NCBI GenBank assembly: GCA_014898415.1
Contig: RCTD01000003.1
Location: 1,798,001 to 1,862,000, forward strand
Length of the DNA stretch: 64,000 nt
Direction: 5' to 3'
DNA from: Stromatinia cepivora
Taxonomy: Eukaryota > Ascomycota > Leotiomycetes > Helotiales > Sclerotiniaceae
The notes beneath the pieces are model-generated. The model was not told the origin of the DNA. It made no database searches and was given only the letters and a program-made list of their open reading frames with translations. A program made the position numbers and the translations under genes. Of the stretch, positions 25,601-38,049 are shown one piece after another (positions within the stretch are counted from its first letter, which is position 1; each line of letters starts with the position of its first letter).

Positions 25601-26595
25601 TACTTTTAATTAATAAATATAACCATTTTTCGAAAGATTATAAGGAAGGGTAAGTATTTCTTCTCCTATAAGTTTGATTAGATCAAGAAATCTTATATCC
25701 TGTATAATATTTAGGATGGAAACAAAGTCTAAATATTTGATTTTAAACGTTTTTCTTTTTCTAAATAAGTATTCTATATAACTTCAATTGTAGTTTCTGA
25801 ATTGAAATCTTCTTCGGTATTCCGATATTCTTTGAATTCTTCTATTTCTTTTTATATCATCTTGATTTTATTGAGATTATCAATATAAGGTGTCGATATA
25901 TATACTACTTCTAAAAAAGGAAAGGGCAATAAATATTTGAAGTTCGAATAGTTATTGGGTATAGTAGGATTGATATATCCAGAAAGGATATTCCGGGGTA
26001 AAAATGATTTCAGGAATATAAAGGTTCTAAAATTGAAGCTATTAAAGTTTCAAAAAAATTGTAAAAGGTTTGTAATAATCGTTGGTTTGTAAATAACTAT
26101 AGGGATTTCTCAATCAATATAATATCGATTTCGTTTTCGTAATGAAATTTTATTTTGATTTACTTTAATAAATATATTTGCAAATTCTTTTGTAATCTTA
26201 CAATCCTTGATAAATATTGCTACTATTTGCAAAAGAAAATCGGAAATCTTCTATTCGAGATCCCTAAATAAAATCTTATCATCGATAATTTTTGTTTGGA
26301 TAATAAATAATCTGAATTTCCTATATCATTCTAAAAAGTTGCTATATCGAATTGTATTAAACATAATCTATATCTTGTATTAAGAGCAAATATCATCGAC
26401 TTCAACCGGATTCCGATAGATCGTTACAAACTGTTCGATCAATTCGAATACTATGAATTAAGGCATTTATATATAAAGAGCATGACAATATATTTATACT
26501 TCCGATTCGGTTTGATCGATTATATATACACAATATTGTATTTCATTTTTAAATAATATAATATACAGCTCGAATCATTCTATGATTAATAATTA

Positions 26596-26823
26596 TTATA
26601 AATTAACTTTAGATTCAATATTATCGTTAAGTTTAATAATAAGATTTATGGGTTTTGGTATATATATATCTTGTTGTGAGTTATGATTAGTACAGGAATA
26701 CGATTTTGATTGATTAGATCGGCTTTTTGAATAAAGGAACTCTTGATTATTAAATAGATTATCATTTCCTGAAAAAAAAAGAGATTCATTGAAGGGCCCT
26801 GAATAATCAGATTGTTTAATCAA
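26596..26823 (-). pseudogene. Ty3 C gag-region fragment
   Basis: 75-residue open frame homologous to 16347-16574 of element B, in the position expected for gag upstream of RT. Residues YSCTNHNSQQDIYIPKP are shared. A second short open frame at 27049-27240 lies in the same upstream region. Domain identity is inference. Confidence 0.4.
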
Positions 26824-27453
26824 AGTTTTTTTTCTTTGATTTCAGGATCTTTGGGTTTGTTTAGATGAAGATCCTTAAATTTCGATTAAAGAAATAAAGG
26901 AAATCCTAAGTATTACTATTGATCTGAATATTTATATAAATATCACTTGAAGTTCAAAAGGAGGTTATATTATTATAGAGTTTGTTGTCATTATAGCTTT
27001 CAATTATCGATTCTTCTTTTTCAAATTCATAATCATTATATAGAGATCTTATAATTGTAATAATGATTCGAAAGAAGTAATTGAATCATTAAAAGTATCG
27101 ACTTTATATATTGGAATCTTCTTTTTATCAATCTTCTTTTTTCCAATAATAACATTATCCAATCCTATATTCATATTTTCTTCGAAGGGTTGTTGAAATA
27201 ATTGAAAAAAAGGAAAGGGTTCCTTAGAATATATTTTCAAAGATTCAGAGTGTATAAAAAAAAGAGTTCGTTATATTGTAAAAATAATGGTACACTTTTA
27301 AAAATGTTTATATCTTCATCGATTAAATCAGAATAGATCTTCTTTTTCTAGATATAACGTTTATAAAAATTCACCTAAAAAGGTATTATTAAAGTAAAGT
27401 ATTATTTAGAAGATTATCAGATAATTGAATACTTATAAATGAATTATAGATAA

Positions 27454-27735
27454 TATAATATATAAAAACCATAATAAAACCGAATAAATAAAATCAATTA
27501 TATTCTTTAAAATCTACAATTGAAGAATTATAGCTTGTAAGGAGCTATTAAATATATATACACAAATACCCATTTATAGATTGCAGGGTTATATATATAC
27601 ATTATTAAGGTTATCATTTTACTATATTAAATTATATGATTTGTAATGTATACATACGGATGATCAGCTCATAAATTGATATGGGAGATAAGAGGTATCA
27701 CGTGGTTAGCCTCCTGTGGTTCACGATTCGTGACA
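27454..27735 (-). repeat. LTR of Ty3 C (5' LTR in coding orientation)
   Basis: 282 bp, collinear with 19310-19591. Its first part is strongly AT-converted, while the last part (CTCCTGTGGTTCACGATTCG) is identical to the same LTR of B. Confidence 0.92.
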
Positions 27736-27740
27736 AAGGG

Positions 27741-29172
27741 TAATCGAATATATAATGATTGAAGTCAAAATATGAGTGTATTGAATATTGAATTTATTTT
27801 GCTTATTTTCAGAAGAATTCTTTGAAGAAAATCTTCTTATTTATAATATTTGATAAGATTCTGTGATTATAAATAAGATCGATTTAAATCGAATCTTATA
27901 GAATTATTTTATATAATGAAATGAAATAGTAACCAATAATATTTAACCTTAGAAATAAGAAAGTTCTACATGCTTCCATCACATTCTATTCCATTATAAA
28001 TCATTCTAATATGATATATGATCAAAATTTCATATAATAATAAATTTTAATAATATTGAATTATATTATTAATATATCACGTGATCATATAACCATCGGT
28101 TCGGTTAATATTATTAAGTGATTTAATAAACTTATTAGAAATTCTTATACATTTGAAACCTTTCAAATGATTGAATACTATTTCAATTATTTAATATTAG
28201 TTATATATATATTTGACATTGAATTATATTATATTGGAAGTTCGAATAATGGTGTAAATCGAGTTACTAATTATATTGAAGTTCTATTTAATTACGAATT
28301 CAAATATATAGAATTTCAAAGTTACAAAGATTTTATATACAAAATTCATAATATATTAAACCAATATTAAACCGAAATCTTCAATATTTCATTCGATTAT
28401 TCAAAGAATATTACAAATAAATTTAATTAAAAAAGTATTTAATTATAATTTATTTAAATTATTTAAATAATATATATTTATTATCAAAATAAATTATTAT
28501 TCTTTAAAAAAGAATAATCACTTATTCTATTCTTATAATTTAATAATAAAACAAAATTATTATTATAAAAATAAATCATTTAGTTTGTATTCTTAAAATA
28601 AAATTTAATTGAATGCAGAAAATTAGATCCCTAGAAGTTATGTTTGAACGATTATATTATTCAAAAAGGATAATATAATAATATATCTTATACAAAGATG
28701 TTTTAACTTATTTAAATTCAATATATCTTTGAAATTTAAATTAAAAGAAGGTTAATTTATTAGTATAAATAAAATATTAAATAAATATAATAATTAATAT
28801 TATTAGAAATAAATTATTTAAAAATGAATTATGAAATAAAATTCGAAGAATTCATTTTAAATAGATATTTCAATTATATAGAATAGTTTAATAAAACAAA
28901 ATTATATTTAAAAATAAATAATTTTATACTTTATATTGATAATTCTAAAATAAAACTTGAAAAATCATTTTATTTTAAATTAAATAATATAGATCTATTT
29001 ATCAATAATAATTTTCATTTCAAATATAATGAAAAAGAAAAAGAATTTTATAAAAATAATAAAAGAGTATTAATTAGTTTAAGATTTATTATAAATATTG
29101 ATTTATTTGAAAAATTTAAAGAAATCGATAAATTCAAAAACTTTTGGAATTTTATTAATAAAATATACAGTA
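27741..29172. other. AT-rich flank between elements C and E
   Basis: Decayed AT-rich DNA. A 67-codon ATG-started frame at 28167-28370 gives no domain I recognise and could be part of an older element. Nothing else is supportable. Confidence 0.4.
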
Positions 29173-29338
29173 TGTTGGAAATGAGGCCATCATAGGATTA
29201 GAATTGAGGTCACGTGATCACAATGGTGCACAGACCATATTTGGGGATAATCTCAATTCTATTTCTATTAGAATAATAGATCTTTAATTCAATCTATATA
29301 ATTAATAATACTATTATTTTTTGTATTAAAAGTTAATA
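29173..29338 (+). repeat. 5' LTR of Copia E
   Basis: 166 bp. Its first 75 or so bases are almost identical to the 5' LTR of A (TGTTGGAAATGAGGCCATC, CACGTGATC) and still GC-containing; the remainder is AT-converted. Confidence 0.9.
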
Positions 29339-30879
29339 GATTATAAGATTCGGTTGTATAGTAATGATTAGAAAATAAAGCAAATCGAGAAAGGATTAGT
29401 ATAGTTAGTAGAAGTGAAACGAAATGGAAATCAGAATTTTTGTATAATATTATTGAAGTAGAGTTGAAATATAATAATATAGTTTATAATTTATAATATT
29501 ATAGATTAGAATGGAGAACAATTTGTATAATGCCGATATAGAATTATAATAGAAGTGAAGAGTAAGTTTGTATAATTATAAGAAAATATATTATAATATG
29601 ATTTTATGAATTTTCTTATTGTTTTATTTTTATATTTCTTTATTATTCTGAATCTATTTGTTATATATTTTTTAAGATTGTTTTAAAAACTTGAAGATTA
29701 TTTTCGATATCTATCAAACAGTAAGAAACCTTTATAATATTGGAATTAAATAATCTTTCGAAATTCGATCAAAATAATTATAAACGATGGTTCAGATAAA
29801 CGAAGATATAATTAAAAGGGAAAGGATGGTTTTATATAATTGATTAAATATTAAACGAATATATATAAATTGTAGGATCCAATATAGTATCTGCTTATAA
29901 GATCAATGGTCATGTATATTATAATATCGAATTGAAATCGGAATATTTAAAGGATGAAGTGAATATATTATTGTATATTTGTATAATACTTAATGATAAT
30001 GATGAAATTTTTATTAATAAATATTCAATAGTATATATACTTTAGAGATATCTTAAATCAAAATATACTAGAATTAATATAGTTATAATTAAGATATATA
30101 TAACGATGATCTAGAATTTCAAATTTCAATTTGATATTTATTTCGATATAATCATTATCAAAGTTTGAAATAAATTGAAAGAGTATAAAAGGAAATTAGG
30201 GATTATAGATAAAAATTGTTGATTAGTATATTAAGATATTATTTTGTTTTTGGTTTTAATATATAATCTTTTAATCGATTATTAAAAAGTAATGGATATA
30301 TTGGATATCCAAATTAACTTTAGTATCAATGATAAGATTAAATATTTATAGATTAAAGAATTTCATTTTAAAGATGGATTAAAGCAAATACAAATTGTGA
30401 AAAAAGTTAGGTATACTTTTCGATATTAAAAATCAGATTTCGAAACTCCAAATAATATTTGTGATTTATATCAAAAGGAAGGTTATTATATATAAGATTA
30501 TTTATATTTAATATGAATCAATAAATTTCTTTACAATTATTTTTATTATCAAAAAAGAAAAGGATTATCGAATCCGAAAAAGGTTTATTTCAATAAAAAA
30601 GATCAAATATATTTTATTAATAATATTTCTGGATTAGATTCCGATATTAAAGATATAATAAAGGAAGATTACAATTTGATAAAAGAAATCATTAGTAAGA
30701 CTTCCTTTAGTAAATAGTATACCAATATAAATACTTCTTTATATATATTTGATCAATCTTTATTATTTAGATCAATAGATTTTATTATTAAATAAAGGAT
30801 AAAGGTTGATAAGAGAGTAATGTATTATTGTTATTAGGGTTTAGTGAATATAATATATGAAGATGATTTTAAAATGTTA

Positions 30880-33800
30880 TTTTCAAATATATTATATGTA
30901 TTAGGATTAGGAGTAAATTTGTTGTTAGGAAAAAGGATTTATGAAATAGAGTTGTAAGAGGAATTCAATTTTTATTATATATATTTCAAAAAGGATAATA
31001 AGAAAGTTATCTGTATTAGAATATAAGATAGAATGTATATAGTTTTATATATAATTAAAGGATATAAGGATATAGTTCTCTGTTTGAATATATATCAAAA
31101 TGATTAGGAAAAAAGCTTTTCTTCAAAGATAATCGATAGTATTAAAGGTATTGATAACAAATTAATATTTAAGGAGAAAGAGAGATATTTATTATAATAT
31201 TGAAGATTTAATTACTTAGGTTTAGATAAAATCAAGAATCTATATAAGATATCCAATATAATTAAATTAATAAAGATTTCAATTGAATTAGATATTTGTA
31301 AAGTGTATATATTTATTAAGATAATTAATTGTATTTCGAAGCAATTGAATTTATATAAATCAAAGAGATTCGAATTTATATATTTCGATATTGTAGGATT
31401 ATTCTTAAAATCGATTCGAGGGAATTGTTATTGTATATTGATCATCGATAATTGTATAAGAGTAAATTGGATTATATTATTTAAACAAAAAGATGATATA
31501 ATTCAAATATTAAAAACTTGGAAAAAGGAGATGGAATTGGTTATTGAAGAAAAGATCATTACAATCAGGATTGATAATGTATTGGAACTCTTATAAGTTA
31601 TTTGTGAATGATTATCAGGTATACGATCTGAAATTACAATAATTGTTTTTTTATATTAAAATAGATTTGTAGAACAGAATATAAGGATTATAAAGATAGA
31701 TATAAGAGTAATACTAAAAGAAATTGGATTATTATTAGAATTTTGGGATGAAGTTATAGAATATAATATTTATATTAGGAATCGTATTAATATTGATTCT
31801 AATATAAACAAAATAAATCAATTTTTTATAGAAGCTTTTATAGATATAATATTAGATATAAAGATATATAAAGTTTAAAAAAATAAATATTATATTTATA
31901 TCAATCCCAAAACTATTCTGAAAAAGCAAAGATATAATAAATTGCGGGATATTTTAAGAATTGATGTATTCTTAGGATATTCAAAAGTTATGAATAAATA
32001 TATCAAAATGTATTTTTCAAAGTTAAACTATATATTTCAATCAAATAAAGTAATTATAGATGAATTTTATCGAGGAAGAGATTTAGATCTTAAATTAAGA
32101 AATTGTGAATCAGGTTTATAAAGAATAAAGAATATAGAATCAGATTAAAGATTTTGTAATAGATTAATAATAAATAAAGTATTTTCTTTATCTTTAATAT
32201 TAAATATAATATCTATATCATTTTTGTTCTAAATATTCTTTTTGGTAAATATTATATCAAGTTTAATGATTGTATTAAGTATTCCAATTGTCAAATTGAA
32301 ATCAGATAAATTAGATATATCAATATCAATATATAATAAAGATAAAGATGATAATATCCAGAAGATAAATCAAGAATCTTCTTTTAAGGATACTTTAGAT
32401 ATCGAATTCATTATTCTAAAGATTTCAGTTCAAGAGTCAATTTTTGTAGATCCTGAATTTATATCGAAAGCAAAATTTAAGATTGTTTTAAATTTTGTTA
32501 ATAAATTTATTTCAATAGGATCAAAAAATGAAGTAAATTTATAATCATTTAAAATTAAATAAAAGGATATAATAGATCTTGAAAACAAATCTTTAAGGTA
32601 TTTAATATGAAAACAGAAAAGAGATATAGAATAAAATTCTGAAAGAAAACAAGAAAGTAAGATTATAAGGGTGTTGATTATAATATTTATATAGACTAAA
32701 ATTTAAGAAAGTATAGAATATATTATGATTATAATTCTAATTATTTATAAAATAGATTTTTATATCAAAAACAAAATTATTTCAGATTTTATAATTTCGT
32801 TGATAGATATAAATAATATAAAAGGTATAGTATATCCAGCCAAAGAAATTCTGGGAATCAAAATACTAAGAATTTATAAGGAAATAATATTGGATCGAAA
32901 ATACTTTGAAAAATGAAAGGAAATTATTTAAAAGGAAATTATATCTTTAATTCAAAATAGTACTTGAAAAGAATATATATTCCCTAAAGAAAATAATTTG
33001 GTTTCGATGAAATGGATATTTATAATTAAAATAAAGAATAACAAAATAGAACAATTCAAAACAAAATTAATAACTCGAAAATTCAATTAAATATTAAAAA
33101 AAGATTACAACGAAATATTCATATCAATAATGAGATTAGATATATTCAAACTATTCCTAACTATTATCACAAAAGAAAATTTGGAATACTTATATTTCGA
33201 TATCAAAAATATTTTTACTAAATTATACTTAAAGAAAGAAATCTATTTCGAACTACCTCAAAATATCAAAATCGAAAAGGGATATATATTACAAGCCCTA
33301 CGAAATCTATATGATTTGAAATAAACTGAAAAGAACTGAAGTTTACTATTGAAGAAAAAACTTTTAGATATAAACTTTATACAAAATTTGATAGATCTAT
33401 ATTTATATATATCCAAAGATTGTAATATAATATTATTAATATATATCAACAATATCGTTATTGTATCATATACATCATTACAAATCATTTAATTCGATAA
33501 AAAATTATCAATTCGTTTTAATATCAAAAATCTAAAGGAGATTAATAAGATCCTAAATATTAAGATCATTTGCAATAAAAAAATATATACATTAATTATA
33601 AATCAAAAAGAATATCTCAATATTATATTAATCAAATATAATATTATATATAAACAATATCAAATCAAGAAACTATTAATAATAAATTATATTTATCTTT
33701 AATCAACAATTGATAATAATAAACTAATAGATATAAATGAATATCAACAACAAATAGGAAATGTAATTCATTCAATGATATATATTTGATTAAGTATAAT

Positions 33801-34090
33801 ATTCTTAATTAAAAAACTTTTATAATTTATAACAAAACCAATAAAACATTATACTATAACTTTGAAGAATCTGATATAATATCTATAATCAATAATCAAA
33901 TAGAAATTATAATTCAGATCAAAAGAAATATAATCTGATATTTATAAAGAATATAATATATTTGATAATACAATAAAAGTATATACAAATATAGATTAAA
34001 TTAATAACAAATATAATCAAAAAAGTATTTCAAAAGGAATTGTAATATTCTATAAAAGCTTTATATTATAGATTAACAAAAAACAAATAT
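30880..34090 (+). pseudogene. Copia E pol remnant
   Basis: The protease-end segment near 30880-30950 reads LYVLGLGVNLL. The integrase open frame at 31303-31596 shows RFEFIYFDIVG and ILIIDNCIRVNWI, better kept than in A. The linker is open at 32242-32544. RT includes KENLEYLYFDIKN in the open frame 33130-33324 and the catalytic block as YINNIVIV near 33440-33470, where both Asp of YVDD-type motifs are now Asn. RNase H is cut by element F and resumes at about 35785-36150. Confidence 0.8.
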
Positions 34091-34091
34091 T

Positions 34092-34241
34092 TGTTACGAA
34101 ATACACGTGATCGCGTTCGATCGGGCTAGTACAGTACTAAGCTTCGAGTCGATCATATATATAACTTTGTAGTACACTCTTTTTAATTTTATAACTTTTA
34201 ATTCTAAAATTGATTTCTAAACGCTCATTAGATTCGTTATA
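34092..34241 (+). repeat. 5' LTR of element F
   Basis: 150 bp; it keeps CGATCGGGCTAGTAC and the CTTCGAGTCGATCATATATA segment shared with G. The right copy (35633-35782) is partly AT-converted. Confidence 0.9.
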
Positions 34242-34424
34242 TTATTAAAAGCTTTTCCAGATAAGAAATGAAATAATATTTATATATATTTACAAATAAA
34301 GCTTATATGTATACTTCGCTTACTCCTATTTAGATATATCGCTTTTACTCTCTCGTTTACATATAGATCTTCTTGATACTATTCAAAGATATTATTTTTT
34401 TTCTTATCTTTAATTTCTAAGTTA

Positions 34425-35560
34425 TAAATTACGATTCGATAAACCTTATAATTACAAAACTTTGTAATGAAATGATTTATCAACAAAATGAAATCTTATT
34501 CCTATACTCCCTGATTCTCGAATGTACTCCTATTGTTTATACTCCTTTTCATCCGAAACCCTTTTTCCCTGATCCTGAAAAGTTCAATGGTAATTCTCAA
34601 AAGTTCGATACCTAGCTTTCTTCGATTCGAACGAAACTATAAGTAGACAGTACTACAATCGGCAATTCTACAATTCAATTTTACTATATTTATTTCAATT
34701 TCGAATTTCATATACAAGTTATGGTACTATTTCAGCTTTTTTCTCTTGATCAAAATATTCCCTTAGATTATATAATAATCTTAAATCAATTCATATACAT
34801 TTACAATAATCCGAATAAAGTTCAAAAAGCCGAAAACAAATTATTCATTTTCAAATAAAGAACCAATTCTTTATATATCTATATACAAAATTCGAAAGGA
34901 TTCTTTACAAAGCCAAAAATCAGAATTGATCCAATTCGAATAAGATCTTAATCTTTTGCAATAAACTCAATGTTACTTTTAGAAATCATCTTTTTCAACA
35001 ATTTTCTTTTCCCTATTCCTATCCCGATTTTGTTCAGATCATATAACAATTAGTTATTTGTATAATAAATGGATTCCCTGTATTATCCCATTTTAATGAA
35101 TCTAGAACCCTATATATATTACAGAATCTATTCTATTCTCGGAATTACAATTCAATAGATATTAATAACCTTAATATTATTAATACCTTTAACCTTTTTG
35201 ATACCCAATCGAATAAACCCGATTGTACCTTAATTCTATTTTGTATACAAATACCCGAGTTTTCCCCTTCTGAAAGAATTCTTTTATATAAGCAAAATAA
35301 ATATATACAATATAGAAATATTTCCTATTAAATACAAGCCTATTTGTTAAATCCACATCAAAAAATCTGAGATCAATAAAAGCCTATTTCGGTTATTATA
35401 CTGATTATTAAATCCGAAATCGACGATGATAAGGATTTAGAAGAGATAATCAATAACCAATATTTTGAAGATCATTTGAAAAAGGTATATAATACAATAG
35501 ATACATATTCGTTGGCTATAATACAATCCATATATCAAGTATTTTTATCAAAAGAAGATT
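34425..35560 (+). pseudogene. Decayed Gag of element F
   Basis: A conceptual read gives a near-complete Ty3-type Gag interrupted by a few stops and one apparent single-base deletion near 34890. In order: LILECTPIVYTPFHPKP, then PDPEKFNGNSQKFDT near 34570-34610, a segment with TIGNSTIQFYYIY near 34655-34690, NNPNKVQKAENKLF near 34808-34850, a basic region, SPSERILLYKQ near 35265-35295, a CCHC-type knuckle at about 35294-35345 with all four ligands now Tyr, and an acidic tail (DDDKDLEEI, FEDHLKKVYNT) to about 35560. Fungal Ty3 Gag proteins share this capsid then knuckle order. The stops are explicable as RIP changes of Trp, Gln or Arg codons. Confidence 0.72.
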
Positions 35561-35632
35561 AATAATCATTTTTGTATTTAAATTATTTATTTAAAATAAA
35601 TTTGGGACGAACTTTTCAGAAAAGAGGGATAG

Positions 35633-35782
35633 TATTACGAAATACATATAATCGCATCCGATCGGGCTAATACAATATTAAATTTCAAGTCGATCATATA
35701 TATAGCTTCGTAGCATACTCTCTTTAACTCTATAACTTTTAATTCTAAGATTGATCTCTAAACGCTCGTTGGGTTCGTCACA
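35633..35782 (+). repeat. 3' LTR of element F
   Basis: 150 bp, collinear with 34092-34241, ending in GCTCGTTGGGTTCGTCACA and followed by ATATT. Confidence 0.9.
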
Positions 35783-36180
35783 ATATTTATAGTTATTTTT
35801 AATACAAAATCAGAATATATTGTAATAGCAATATTCATCAAACAAGAAAGATAGATTATATAAATATTCAAAAACCTATTCAAATCAAATTATATTAAAA
35901 AAAACAGAAATACAATTCAAATACTTAATAATAATCAAAACATTTTAGCTTTAATTAAAAACCTATATTTGTATAAACAATCCAAATATATAAATATCAA
36001 TTATCATTTTATTAAGAATTTGATAGAAAAAAAGAAAATCGTTATTAATTATATCAATATATATAATATAATTGTTAATAGAATAATAAAGCCTTATATA
36101 AGAATTGTTTTCGAAAGATTTAAGAAAATATTAAGATTAGTAATCTAAAAGAATCAAATAGGATATTCTCAATAAAGAAA

Positions 36181-36346
36181 TATTAGAAATGAGATTATTA
36201 TAGGATTAGAATTGAAATTATATAATCACAATAGTGCACAAACTATATTTGAGGATAACTTCAATTCTATTCCTATTAGAATAATAGATCCTTAGTTCAA
36301 CCTATATAGTCAACAATACTACTACTTCCTGTACCAAAAGTTAACA
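36181..36346 (+). repeat. 3' LTR of Copia E
   Basis: 166 bp. It begins TATTAGAAATGAGATT, the G-to-A form of TGTTGGAAATGAGGCC, and ends AAAGTTAACA. Confidence 0.9.
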
Positions 36347-36557
36347 AAAGGTATATTAATAGATTATAAATTTTCTAATAATTTATTATTTTAAATTTCT
36401 AATAGAAATAAAATAATAAATTCAAAAAATTATACTTTTAGAGAAAATATCAAATACTATAATAAAAATGATAAAAAGATATAAATATAAATAATCTTTT
36501 TAAGAGTCTAATTTTTGAATCTTTAAAAGATAATAACCAAAATGAAAAGTATTATTA

Positions 36558-36678
<121 letters not shown>

Positions 36679-36980
36679 TATATTTAACTTTAGGTTAAAA
36701 TATTTGATAAAAATAATTATAAAAATTATAAAAATAATAATAAAAATACCTATAAAAATTATAGAAATAATAATAAAAAACAATTGTAAAAATTATTCTA
36801 TAAAATAATAAACACAATTATAAAATATTATTATAAAAATAATGAAATAATTATAAAAATCAAATTAAATTAAACTTTCTTTCGAAAGAATAAGAGATTT
36901 CTATAATATTAAATTGAAATATAAAAATTTATATTTTCATATTAAATATTATTTTAAAGAGGATATTTATTAAGGGGGAG

Positions 36981-37593
36981 TGTTGTAATTTAATAAATAT
37001 CATTTTAAATACTTCAAAATATTAATTGAAAAAAGGAATTAATATTTTTAAGAAAAATATCTTTTTATATTAAAATAATAATATTTCAATAAATTTAAAG
37101 AAATTTCATATTTTCTTTATATTCTTTAATATAAAATTCATAAATCATTATGAATCTTCAAATATTATATTCGAATTTATATAATACTATTAATATTATA
37201 ATTATATGATTTGTATTATGATTATATGATATTATTTGTATTACGATTATATGATATTATTTATATTATAATCGAAATCATTGATATAGGGGTATTCAAA
37301 TAAAGAATCTTTATGATATTAATCAAGATAATTGAAATAATAAATCTTTATTCAAATCGACGAATAAGAATAAGATATTGATATATGAAAGAATTCGAAA
37401 AGGACATATAAAAAGACTATACTTTTAACATTGAAGATAAAGAATCGATACTTTAATATTAACTTATATATAATATCACTATACTATTCAACTTTTATTA
37501 TTATAACTTGATATTTGTTTATTCTACTATAGTCTCTGAGTTACTACTTTCCAATTATAAGATTTATTATCTTCAAATACATGATCTCTAATA
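36981..37593 (+). repeat. Probable LTR (3' end of an older LTR element)
   Basis: Begins TGTTGTAATTTAATAAATA immediately after a purine run ending TTAAGGGGGAG, the usual polypurine-tract/LTR junction, and ends CTCTAATA, which could be a converted CTAACA. The part 37294-37593 is collinear with 4468-4788 in direct orientation. The start is well supported by the purine tract; the end and the assignment to one giant element are inference. Confidence 0.5.
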
Positions 37594-37833
37594 GAATTAA
37601 TTTTGAATTGAAAGATTATATATATATAATATATAATAAATTAGAATATTATAATTTTTTAAATTTTATTCTTAATAGTTATTATAAAGAACAAAACTAG
37701 ATTATTTTATATAAACAATAAAGTCTTTTAAAGAATAGAATATATTATTACGAAATTAATAAATTTTAAATTGATAATATAATATTCTATATAGAATGAA
37801 AAAAGAATATAAAAGTATATTTGGTTATATAAT

Positions 37834-37893
37834 GATCGGTGGATGCCTAAGGCATCCACGCTAGCTAGGAACGGGTTGAACCTGTAATATTTC
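37834..37893. other. GC-rich hairpin island in AT-rich DNA
   Basis: About 60 bases of balanced composition inside decayed AT DNA. A 9-bp stem GTGGATGCC/GGCATCCAC with a 3-base loop is followed by an inverted ACGGGTTGAACCTGT segment. It could be a short miniature element, or an RNA-gene fragment, since GGTGGATGCC is also a motif near the 5' end of large-subunit rRNAs. It lacks a full tRNA fold. Confidence 0.4.
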
Positions 37894-38049
37894 TTAAGAT
37901 AAAAATATTCCATTTATAAAACTAAAAGATCAAACTTAATAAATTTTAATAATATTATATAATACTAAAATCACGCTAAAATTTTATTTATAAACTGAAA
38001 TTATATTAAAAACTAATTTTTTTTAATAATCAATAATTCCTTTGAAATA

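Larger units (their letters stand above)
19310..27735 (-). mobile_element. Ty3/gypsy LTR retrotransposon C (sister of B, split by D)
   Basis: 8,426 bp with 282-bp LTRs (19310-19591 and 27454-27735) and TSD AAGGG (19305-19309 and 27736-27740). Subtracting the mariner insertion D and its duplication leaves 7,046 bp, almost the length of B. Domain order and orientation are the same as in B. Compared with B, this copy has lost mainly C (C-to-T) on the plus strand, while B has lost mainly G. Confidence 0.93.
34092..35782 (+). mobile_element. Gag-only LTR retrotransposon F, nested in E
   Basis: 1,691 bp with 150-bp LTRs (34092-34241 and 35633-35782) starting TGTTACGAAATACACGTGATC-like and ending GGGTTCGTCACA. 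The TSD ATATT flanks it at 34087-34091 and 35783-35787, and the sister Copia A gives the empty site near 18620. A purine tract (AGAAAAGAGGGATAG) precedes the right LTR. Internal sequence matches copy G. The only coding trace is Gag, so it is non-autonomous. Confidence 0.88.
29173..36346 (+). mobile_element. Copia LTR retrotransposon E (sister of A, split by F)
   Basis: 7,174 bp with 166-bp LTRs (29173-29338 and 36181-36346). Removing element F and its duplication leaves about 5.48 kb, the size of A. Domain order matches A. Unlike the other elements, no convincing TSD is seen (CAGTA on the left, AAAGG on the right), so either the duplication has decayed or the ends come from recombination between copies. 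The left two thirds has lost mainly C and the right third mainly G, the mirror image of A. Confidence 0.9.

Noticed and set aside
37831..37895. tRNA gene
   Set aside because: A GGTT-A-ACC element and a stem are present, but no acceptor stem, anticodon arm or complete A/B boxes fit.
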